Of a DNA stretch of 7,435 bases, positions 1 to 5,262 are shown in pieces. The stretch is from NCBI GenBank assembly GCA_947631655.1, contig CANRME010000062.1, positions 1 through 7,435 of the forward strand, written 5' to 3'. Within the stretch, counting starts at the first letter, position 1; each line of letters begins with the position of its first letter. The stretch is from an uncultured Bacilli bacterium (GTDB lineage Bacteria; Bacillota_I; Bacilli_A; RF39; UBA660). Position numbers and translations under genes: made by a program. The notes beneath the pieces are model-generated. The model did not search any database and had not been told where the DNA came from. It was given only the letters and a program-made list of their open reading frames with translations.

Positions 1-102
1 TTCGTTTTTATCACCTATTTACTTCATCTTTAGTTACCACCTCTTCGGCACTCGGTATACTAAATCCATAAATATGATTATTTGCTTTAATAAGCCATTA
101 GT
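1..102 (-). other. Untranslated leader of a gene beyond the left edge
   Basis: Read on the minus strand, this stretch follows a promoter at 103-131 and ends with a good Shine-Dalgarno sequence, AGGTGA, at 16-11. No start codon follows before the window ends, so a gene probably begins just outside. The leader of roughly 95 bases contains a small GCTT/AAGC hairpin at 84-95 and a less AT-rich patch at about 33-60. I could not match it to a known riboswitch or T-box, and too little of the downstream sequence is visible to decide. The ribosome binding site is the best-supported part. Confidence 0.4.
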
Positions 103-131
103 ATTGTATCAAAGATTATATGCTTTAGCAA
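103..131 (-). promoter_or_regulatory. Sigma-A-like promoter, minus strand
   Basis: On the minus strand a -35 box TTGCTA (131-126) is followed after 17 bases by a -10 box TACAAT (108-103). This matches the sigma-A consensus at four of six and five of six positions with ideal spacing. It lies just after the stop of the upstream gene at 143 and would start a separate transcript reading out of the left edge at about position 96. Confidence 0.55.
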
Positions 132-142
132 GTAAAAAATAC

Positions 143-958
143 CTATTCTAGTACTAATTTAATACTATTATTTTTAATTAAGGTAAAATCTTTAGCTAAA
201 GTGTTAAAAATAAAAGCTAAATAAGGTAGTAATTCTTTTTTACCATCTTTAGTTAATTTAAGGTATATTATTTTTTGTTCTTCTTGGTCTAAAATACCTA
301 AACTACCTTTCATTAAGTAACTATACTCTATTACTTTAGTCATATTTTTTTCGTCTATACCATCAGAAATATTGAGATAAAATTCACTAATTAAGTGACT
401 TACAATATCAAAACGCATTAATTTAAATACTTCTTTATTATTAAAACCATATAAATTACTAAATAAAAGCGGTTCTTGATAGTTGATACAAGGGACATTA
501 AAATTATTATTAAGGAGTATTTCTTCGATAATCCGATTGTATCTTGCTAATTCATATTTTACTTTATTAAGATTAGTATTGCGTTCTAATAAAAATAAGC
601 CATTAATTAAGCACGTACTTTCAATAGATTTGGCAATAGCATTATTGATACTTTCTCTTTTACTACTTTCTAGTTCTTTTAAGATATAAGTTTCTAAAAT
701 ATCATTAATTCTTAAAAATAAGACGGTATTACTAGGGTTATCTTTTACAATTTCTAAAGCCTTAATAATATAAGCATTAATTTTACTTAATAAACCTTTG
801 TTTTTAATTTCTTCATAAATTAAAGTTTCTTTATTTATACACTCTTTTAATTTTAGAATATCTTCAAAATTATTTTTAAGAATTATTTCATTATATAGTT
901 CAAAAACGTCTTTAGCATGTTTAGCTAAAGTAATAGCATAATCTAAAACTTCTTCCAT
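143..958 (-). CDS. Hypothetical helical cytoplasmic protein (271 aa)
   Basis: I do not recognise this protein. It encodes 271 residues, rich in Leu, Ile, Asn, Lys and Glu, with long stretches that look alpha-helical, no signal peptide and no convincing membrane segment, so it is probably a soluble cytoplasmic protein. The N-terminal half (about residues 1-150) looks like an array of helices. The C-terminal part contains a short charged turn, KLTKDGKK, near residues 234-241, which could belong to a small helical bundle. The ATG at 958 is preceded by a G-rich site, GTGGGGG, ending four bases before it. It is the last gene of a three-gene minus-strand unit, only 16 bases after the membrane protein at 975-1433, so the two are probably co-transcribed and may act together. 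No terminator hairpin follows it. Coding is supported by length and compact spacing. Confidence 0.75.
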   Translation of the reverse strand: MEEVLDYAITLAKHAKDVFELYNEIILKNNFEDILKLKECINKETLIYEEIKNKGLLSKINAYIIKALEIVKDNPSNTVLFLRINDILETYILKELESSKRESINNAIAKSIESTCLINGLFLLERNTNLNKVKYELARYNRIIEEILLNNNFNVPCINYQEPLLFSNLYGFNNKEVFKLMRFDIVSHLISEFYLNISDGIDEKNMTKVIEYSYLMKGSLGILDQEEQKIIYLKLTKDGKKELLPYLAFIFNTLAKDFTLIKNNSIKLVLE

Positions 959-974
959 AAAACCCCCACTTTAA

Positions 975-1433
975 TTATTTTACTATTTTTCTAATAAGAA
1001 TAACTAAGATATAAGCTAATGCGGCATAAATAAATAAGACAATATAAGTAGTTACTAAATTAATTACTTTAAAGATATATAAAATAAAAGGAATAATACT
1101 AATAAACAAGATAATTAAACCTGGTAAAATATCTTTTTTATTTAAAACTTTATTAGAAGTATTTCTTTTATCATAAAAAGTATTTACATACAAATATAAA
1201 TTCATGACAGAGAATAACATCATATCAACAAAAGAATCATTATATATAGAAAAATAGATAAATAATAAAATTAAAATAATAATATCAAAATGCATAATGG
1301 TACTAAAATTATCTTTAAACCATTTACCATCTAATTTTTGATTCTTGGTTTCTTTTAAAGCCATTTTTATTAATTTACCAAAAAAAAGCAACCAAGGAAT
1401 AAATGTTAAATAAATTCCAATTTTGTTAAACAT
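975..1433 (-). CDS. Multi-pass integral membrane protein, function unknown (152 aa)
   Basis: This 152-residue protein is mostly hydrophobic. Likely membrane segments lie at about residues 4-23, 47-64, 67-86, 102-122 and 127-147, giving four or five passes. A lysine-rich loop at about 24-43 and another at about 88-101 would be expected on the cytoplasmic side by the positive-inside rule. The C-terminus ends in a basic tail, IRKIVK. I see no catalytic motif, transporter signature or known domain, and do not assign a function. The start at 1433 has an AAAGGA ribosome binding site at 1450-1445, with a rather long spacing of 11 bases. It sits between the STAS-like gene and the 271-residue helical gene on the same strand, with gaps of 41 and 16 bases, so it is likely part of one operon. 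Confidence 0.75.
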   Translation of the reverse strand: MFNKIGIYLTFIPWLLFFGKLIKMALKETKNQKLDGKWFKDNFSTIMHFDIIILILLFIYFSIYNDSFVDMMLFSVMNLYLYVNTFYDKRNTSNKVLNKKDILPGLIILFISIIPFILYIFKVINLVTTYIVLFIYAALAYILVILIRKIVK

Positions 1434-1462
1434 AAACTACCAAATCCTTTAAGAAAATTATA

Positions 1463-1476
1463 AACTAAATTTAGTT
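1463..1476. repeat. Perfect 14-bp palindrome
   Basis: AACTAAATTTAGTT reads identically on both strands and overlaps the stop codon of the STAS-like gene. It lies in the 41-base gap before the membrane protein gene. It may be a weak hairpin or a protein-binding site, but it is AT-rich and could be chance. Confidence 0.35.
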
Positions 1477-1699
1477 ATTTGACAACTAATTTTCCGTTAT
1501 AACGATTATAGTATTCGGAAACAAATTCTTTAAGTAAAGGATTCTTTTTATCTCCTCCAATAACATTAATGATAATATTATCAATATCATAATCATTTAT
1601 AATACGAAAAATACGTTTTTTTAAAGTAGTTAAACTATCTAAGTCAATATGGTCGACTAAATTAACATATAAAGTTTCATTAGTATAAAATATATTCAT
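1475..1699 (-). CDS. Short STAS/SpoIIAA-like protein (74 aa)
   Basis: The 74-residue sequence follows the order of a STAS-domain anti-anti-sigma factor such as SpoIIAA: a strand (LYVNLVD, residues 10-16), an acidic turn with HIDLDS where SpoIIAA has the GELD turn, a helix (about 21-36), a strand (IDNIIINVI, about 39-47), a second helix (about 53-66) and a strand GKLVV. This alignment is by eye. SpoIIAA-type proteins are usually about 100-120 residues; this one stops after the fourth strand and lacks the final strand-helix unit. The phosphorylatable serine region (DSSGLG in SpoIIAA) reads GGDKKNPLL here, so the usual phosphoserine switch appears absent. The start at 1699 has a strong AGGTGA site five bases upstream. 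It leads the three-gene minus-strand unit. A different small alpha/beta fold is possible. Confidence 0.6.
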   Translation of the reverse strand: MNIFYTNETLYVNLVDHIDLDSLTTLKKRIFRIINDYDIDNIIINVIGGDKKNPLLKEFVSEYYNRYNGKLVVK

Positions 1700-1725
1700 A
1701 TAATCACCTACAATTAAATATTAGC

Positions 1726-1740
1726 AGATTATGATTATCT
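1726..1740. promoter_or_regulatory. Imperfect palindrome overlapping a possible -10 box
   Basis: The 15-base sequence AGATTATGATTATCT has six of seven symmetric positions paired around a central base. Read on the minus strand it contains GATAAT (1739-1734), a plausible -10 box for the three-gene unit starting at 1699, though no good -35 box is seen 17 bases upstream. It could be an operator in the divergent control region. Base composition makes chance symmetry quite possible. Confidence 0.3.
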
Positions 1741-1761
1741 AAAAAATAGATTCGACAATTA

Positions 1762-1790
1762 AAGACAAAAGTTCTTTTTTATTGTATAAT
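1762..1790 (+). promoter_or_regulatory. Sigma-A-like promoter of murT-gatD
   Basis: A perfect -10 box TATAAT (1785-1790) is preceded, 17 bases away, by AAGACA (1762-1767), which matches four of six bases of TTGACA. Transcription would start near 1797, leaving a very short leader that begins at or next to the ribosome binding site of murT. Confidence 0.6.
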
Positions 1791-1796
1791 TATTTT

Positions 1797-1802
1797 AGGT
1801 GG
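1797..1802 (+). promoter_or_regulatory. Ribosome binding site setting the murT start
   Basis: AGGTGG lies eight bases before the ATG at 1811. An in-frame GTG at 1799 would overlap this site and so cannot use it, which favours 1811 as the start. Confidence 0.7.
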
Positions 1803-1810
1803 TATTAAGT

Positions 1811-3145
1811 ATGAGAAAAGTTTTCGAAATATTTTTAAATAAATTTATTACTTTTATATGTAAGGTATGTAAAAAGAATGGTACTTCCCTACCGGGTAGT
1901 ATTATTTATAATTATTTAGATAAAAACATTTTAGATAAGATTAATTATCCCAAGTATGTAATTGCAGTTACTGGCAGTTCCGGAAAAGGTAGTACATCTA
2001 ATTACATATATCATATTCTTACAAACAATGGGTATACAGTTGCTTATAACTCTTATGGTAGTAATGGAATTAATGGAGCAGTAACTTTAATTCTTAATAA
2101 TTCTAATTTAAAGGGTAATTTTAAAAAAGATGTTTTACTTTTAGAATGTGATGAAAGACATTTAAAATTAATATTTAAAAATAAGAAACCAACCCATATG
2201 GTTATCACGAATATTACCAGAGATCAACCGGTAAGAAATGTAAGTCCTTATAATATATTAGGAGAAATTAAAAAAGCGATTGGTGAAGATACTCATTTAA
2301 TTATTAATGGCGATGATGCCATCGTTAGTGAACTTAAAATTAACTATAAAAATATTACGACTTTTGGACTTAGTAAAACTAAAGATAGCTATACTAAAAA
2401 TAATCAATTATCTTTAGACCAAACTTACTGTCCTATATGTCACCAAAAACTCGAATTTAGTTATTACCATTATGGTCATTTAGGAAATTATAAATGTCCT
2501 AATAATGACTTTAAAAGAGACCCAATTGATTATGAAGCCACTGATATATCTTTAAATAAAAAAACTATGCAAGTTAAGAATAGTATAATTAATTTAAATA
2601 ATAATGCTTTATATACTTGTTATAATGAACTAGCAGCCTATACGTTAACTAATTTAATAGGTTTAAAAGACGAAGAAATTATTCCTTATTTTAATGAAAA
2701 AGCACTACCTCCTAAAAGAGGGAAAAAACTAATGCTTAAAGACCGCGAAATAATTATGTTAGAAAGTAAAAATGAAAATAACATAAGCTACTATCAAAGT
2801 ATGAAATATATTAAAGACCAAAAAGGAATTAAAACGGTTATTTTAGGTTTTGAAAATGTATCGAGAAGATATAAAGAAAATGATTTATCATGGTTATATG
2901 ATACGGATTTTGAATTATTAAAAGATAAAAATATCGATAAAATATTTTGTATCGGAAGATTTAAATATGATGTTGCCACAAGATTAGAATACGCCGGAGT
3001 TGATATGCATAAAATTGTAATGGCTACCGATTTGCATAATTTATTAAATTTAGTAGAAAAGAAAAGTAAAGGAACTATTTATACTATGGTATGTTTCGAT
3101 ATGACGGAAGTAATTAAGAAGTTAATTAAAGGAGAAAATAGATGA
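1811..3145 (+). CDS. murT: MurT-like Mur ligase, lipid II isoglutaminyl synthase subunit (divergent)
   Basis: MurT is the ATP-dependent ligase subunit of the MurT-GatD complex, which amidates the stem-peptide glutamate of lipid II at the cytoplasmic membrane. The 444-residue product has the family order: P-loop TGSSGKGST (54-62), acidic motif LLECDE (about 110-115), a RDQ motif (about 137-139), a zinc-ribbon insertion with CPIC (207-210), HLGNYKCPN (about 223-231) and YEATDI, then a C-terminal MurT domain with NDLSWLYD (357-364) and IGRFKYDVATRLEYAGV. Asp358 sits in the region corresponding to DVSWIWD of relatives, the neighbourhood of the MurT aspartate that completes the GatD catalytic triad. 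Three features are odd: the P-loop is GKGS rather than GKTT; the text after RDQ is PVRN rather than LDRYGE; and the fourth zinc cysteine is Asn232. The stop overlaps the gatD start (ATGA), implying translational coupling. Confidence 0.85.
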   Translation: MRKVFEIFLNKFITFICKVCKKNGTSLPGSIIYNYLDKNILDKINYPKYVIAVTGSSGKGSTSNYIYHILTNNGYTVAYNSYGSNGINGAVTLILNNSNLKGNFKKDVLLLECDERHLKLIFKNKKPTHMVITNITRDQPVRNVSPYNILGEIKKAIGEDTHLIINGDDAIVSELKINYKNITTFGLSKTKDSYTKNNQLSLDQTYCPICHQKLEFSYYHYGHLGNYKCPNNDFKRDPIDYEATDISLNKKTMQVKNSIINLNNNALYTCYNELAAYTLTNLIGLKDEEIIPYFNEKALPPKRGKKLMLKDREIIMLESKNENNISYYQSMKYIKDQKGIKTVILGFENVSRRYKENDLSWLYDTDFELLKDKNIDKIFCIGRFKYDVATRLEYAGVDMHKIVMATDLHNLLNLVEKKSKGTIYTMVCFDMTEVIKKLIKGENR

Positions 3146-3828
3146 AAACATTTAGAATAGCCCATCTTTATTATGATTTATTAAATATGTATGGGGAAAA
3201 CGGCAATATTAGAGCTTTAGTGAAAAGACTCGAAGAACAAAAAGTAAAAGTTACGGTTGATTTTTTAAGTTTAGATAATGATATTGATTTTAATAATTAT
3301 GATTTATTCTATTTTGGAAGTGGAACTAAAGAAAATATTAATTTAGCTATTAAGCATTTATCTAAGTATAAAGAGGATTTAATAAAAGCTATTGATGCTA
3401 ATAAATATTTTATTATTACTGGTACGGGTTTAGAAGTAATTGCTGGTCTTAATATTTTAGATTTTAAAATGAAAGATATTGATTTTCAAATTATTGGAGA
3501 ACAAGTATATACTACTAATTTAATAAATGAAAAAGTTATTGGTTTTCAAAATCGTAATACTGTTATTATTGAATGTAATGAAACTCCTTTATTTAGTGTT
3601 ATTACTGGTACTGGTTATGAACCAAAAAACTATTTAGAGGGAATTAAAAAGAATAACTTTTATGGTACATACCTCTTGGGCCCCCTACTTATTCGTAATC
3701 CTTACTTTTTGCAATATATAGTAAAAGATATATTAGGTAAAGATTATAAAATATTAAAAGAAGATATATCTTTTAAAGCTTATCATGAATTTATTAAAAA
3801 CTTTGTAGATGAAAAAGAAAAAGTTTAA
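3142..3828 (+). CDS. gatD: GatD-like class I glutamine amidotransferase subunit lacking catalytic Cys and His
   Basis: Canonical GatD is the glutaminase partner of MurT, releasing ammonia from glutamine. This 228-residue protein has the family's usual length and landmarks: LYYDLLNMYGENGNI (9-23) for LYPDLMNLYGDRGNI, FGSGTKENI (58-66) for the GGGQD segment, VIGFQNRNT (132-140) for VGFENHGGRT, G-x-G followed by LEGI (about 156-168), and GTYLLGPLLIRNP (175-187). Two residues needed for glutamine hydrolysis are missing. The nucleophile elbow, usually CGGYQ or CAGYQ, reads GTGLE with Gly94 at the cysteine position, the number it has in Staphylococcus aureus GatD as I recall. The histidine of GTYLHGPLL is Leu179. 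The frame is intact, with AAAGGAG seven bases before the ATG and overlap with murT. The protein may be a structural partner, bind another donor, or let MurT use free ammonia. Family assignment is firm; loss of activity is inferred. Confidence 0.8.
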   Translation: MKTFRIAHLYYDLLNMYGENGNIRALVKRLEEQKVKVTVDFLSLDNDIDFNNYDLFYFGSGTKENINLAIKHLSKYKEDLIKAIDANKYFIITGTGLEVIAGLNILDFKMKDIDFQIIGEQVYTTNLINEKVIGFQNRNTVIIECNETPLFSVITGTGYEPKNYLEGIKKNNFYGTYLLGPLLIRNPYFLQYIVKDILGKDYKILKEDISFKAYHEFIKNFVDEKEKV

Positions 3829-3850
3829 TCGTTTGTTGATTAAACTTTTT
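3818..3850. terminator. Bidirectional intrinsic terminator between gatD and the surface protein gene
   Basis: A 13-bp perfect stem (3818-3830 with 3838-3850) with a seven-base loop has an A-tract on one side and a T-tract on the other, so it can end transcripts from both strands. The gatD stop codon (3826-3828) lies inside the stem and the stop codon of the convergent gene (3852-3850) starts at its other foot. Confidence 0.85.
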
Positions 3851-5157
3851 TAATTGGTATTTATAATATAAGGATTTTCATAGGTGCCATCGCCAGATAT
3901 AATTCTGGTTTCGTGAGTTAAATATAATGAAGGATATATAGTATGGCCGTATCTAGTTCCATCACCACCAAAAACTCCATATAAGGTCTTTGCACCCCAT
4001 ATACCTGCAGTCCGAGATAGAAGCCATATACAGTTACTCCCACCTGTTGGATGTTGTGACATAAACCAATTAGTTAACTTACATTCAGATGATATTGAAT
4101 TGTACTTAGATTGTAAACAAGAGTCTTTCGTGTCTCCACCGAAGGCATATGCTACATCACCTCCATATATTAATGCGATTTTCCCTTGCCAAATGGAAGT
4201 TTCATCTTCTGCTACACTATTTTCAAAAGTATATAGATCTTTTAATGAATTAGTAGCAGTATAATCAATACCCCCAAGATTCCATACTACATTTTCAATC
4301 ATATTTAGAGTACTAGATGTAATTGATTTGTAATTTGAACTCTTACTTGGTGGATTGCCACCAGAATTTTTAATATTTTCTTCACTCATTATCCAACTTC
4401 CATTATCTTCTTCTCGTAAATATTCATTATTTAAATTTATTTGCAAGGTAGCAGTCATCCAATCGTTTGTACCTTTATTATTCCAAGGAATATTTCCAAT
4501 TGGTGTATTTCTTATTATTTTTACCAAATTTTGTTGAGTAGTTGATCCATCTTCATTTACTTTCTTTGCCCCTTTAAATGAACCGATAATTTGCCATCTT
4601 TCACAACTATCAACACTAGGTTTATCATAATTATCACAGTTAAACCAGATATAATTTGCTGGTTCTGCTCCAATGTACCTAGCGTTATTATCTGGATCAT
4701 CATCTGCTAGGTCTTTATTATACTGCATTTCTTCTTTTAGTAAGCATTCGGACATTGTCGTATCTTTACATATATCTGCTTTAAAGGGATTACTTGTAAA
4801 TTTAACGTTACATTTATTAGGTTTACCTAATTCTAAATTTAATTTCCATGTATTATTATTAAAACTAGCAGTTATATCATCATTTTCACATTCTATATCT
4901 TCATATAAGTATCCTTCTTCTTTTTCTGGAAAATCATCTTGTTTTACTCCATCAACATAAACTGCTAATTGTAAGTCTTTACTATAGAATTTATCTACAG
5001 TAGTATATATAATTCTTTTATTATATCTTATTTGATATAAGGCATAACTACTTCCTATTGCTACTATTAATAGTAATAAACATACACCTATTATTATTTT
5101 ATTTTTATTTCCTTTTTGAATTTTATTTAATTCTTTTTCTGGGTTAAAAGTTCTCAT
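3850..5157 (-). CDS. Membrane-anchored, cysteine-rich extracytoplasmic protein (435 aa)
   Basis: The N-terminus has a basic cytoplasmic stretch (KGNKNK, 15-20), one hydrophobic segment (about 21-41), then about 390 residues that should lie outside the cell. SSYA at 36-39 could be a signal peptidase site, and the layout faintly recalls SipW-type signal peptides; an uncleaved anchor is equally possible. A first region (about 58-121) looks like a small beta domain, with WKLNLEL and KCNVKF near its end. The large C-terminal region contains ANYIWFNCDN, CERWQIIGSF, VVWNLGG, IALIYGGDVAYA and YPSLYL, and ends GDGTYENPYII. I recall this pattern from multi-copy surface proteins of uncultured gut Firmicutes, related in style to DUF6273-like proteins. 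Nine cysteines outside the membrane segment (90, 116, 130, 138, 174, 185, 347, 359, 376) suggest disulfides. Function unknown; adhesion or surface structure is possible. It is a single-gene unit with its own promoter, divergent from an XRE-type regulator. Confidence 0.8.
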   Translation of the reverse strand: MRTFNPEKELNKIQKGNKNKIIIGVCLLLLIVAIGSSYALYQIRYNKRIIYTTVDKFYSKDLQLAVYVDGVKQDDFPEKEEGYLYEDIECENDDITASFNNNTWKLNLELGKPNKCNVKFTSNPFKADICKDTTMSECLLKEEMQYNKDLADDDPDNNARYIGAEPANYIWFNCDNYDKPSVDSCERWQIIGSFKGAKKVNEDGSTTQQNLVKIIRNTPIGNIPWNNKGTNDWMTATLQINLNNEYLREEDNGSWIMSEENIKNSGGNPPSKSSNYKSITSSTLNMIENVVWNLGGIDYTATNSLKDLYTFENSVAEDETSIWQGKIALIYGGDVAYAFGGDTKDSCLQSKYNSISSECKLTNWFMSQHPTGGSNCIWLLSRTAGIWGAKTLYGVFGGDGTRYGHTIYPSLYLTHETRIISGDGTYENPYIINTN

Positions 5158-5190
5158 ATTAAGACCTGCCTTTATTATTGTTTCATTTTT

Positions 5191-5219
5191 ATTTTAACGT
5201 ATAGCGTCCCAAATGTCAA
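5191..5219 (-). promoter_or_regulatory. Near-consensus sigma-A promoter of the surface protein gene
   Basis: On the minus strand a perfect -35 TTGACA (5219-5214) is followed after exactly 17 bases by TAAAAT (5196-5191). It is the strongest promoter in the window, starting transcription about 25-30 bases before the ATG at 5157. A GCAGGT ribosome binding site lies about 7 bases before that ATG. Such strength suggests high expression unless repressed. Confidence 0.8.
5197..5207. promoter_or_regulatory. Candidate operator inside the promoter spacer
   Basis: ACGTATAGCGT contains inverted arms ACG and CGT separated by five bases and lies wholly between the -35 and -10 boxes of the surface protein promoter. 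It is a GC-containing patch in an otherwise AT-only control region, next to a gene for a helix-turn-helix protein. Binding there would block RNA polymerase. The short arms make this tentative. Confidence 0.3.
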
Positions 5220-5244
5220 TAAATAATAAATGGTATCTTAAAAT

Positions 5245-5257
5245 TATAATTAGGTGA
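5245..5257 (+). promoter_or_regulatory. -10 box and ribosome binding site of the regulator gene
   Basis: AGGTGA (5252-5257) is five bases before the ATG at 5263 and favours that start over the in-frame GTG at 5254, which overlaps the site. TATAAT (5245-5250) and TAAAAT (5239-5244) are possible -10 boxes; the first would give an almost leaderless transcript, and neither has a clear -35 box. Confidence 0.5.
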
Positions 5258-5262
5258 TAATT

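Noticed and set aside
34..69. A possible 11-residue leader peptide on the minus strand (ATG at 69, TAA at 36-34) in the left leader.
   Set aside because: No ribosome binding site precedes it and there is no run of regulatory codons; too short to support as a gene.
11..96. A minus-strand open frame with a protein-like end (YGFSIPSAEEVVTKDEVNR, then TGA).
   Set aside because: It follows a TAA stop, has no usable in-frame start codon or ribosome binding site, and its stop overlaps the AGGTGA site; probably leader sequence.
483..689. Plus-strand open frame of 68 codons opposite the 271-residue gene.
   Set aside because: It is antisense to a longer, better supported gene, with no ribosome binding site and low-complexity Leu/Ser/Ile content.
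1811..3145. murT as a folylpolyglutamate synthase (FolC), because of the GKGS P-loop.
   Set aside because: The zinc ribbon, YEATDI, SWLYD motif and C-terminal MurT domain, plus the gatD neighbour, identify MurT.
3142..3828. gatD as a decaying pseudogene.
   Set aside because: Full family length, no frameshift or internal stop, strong ribosome binding site, overlap with murT, and conserved flanking motifs argue for a maintained protein.
4673..4960. Plus-strand open frame of 95 codons opposite the surface protein gene.
   Set aside because: Antisense shadow with no promoter or ribosome binding site; its composition is typical of reverse-complement translation.
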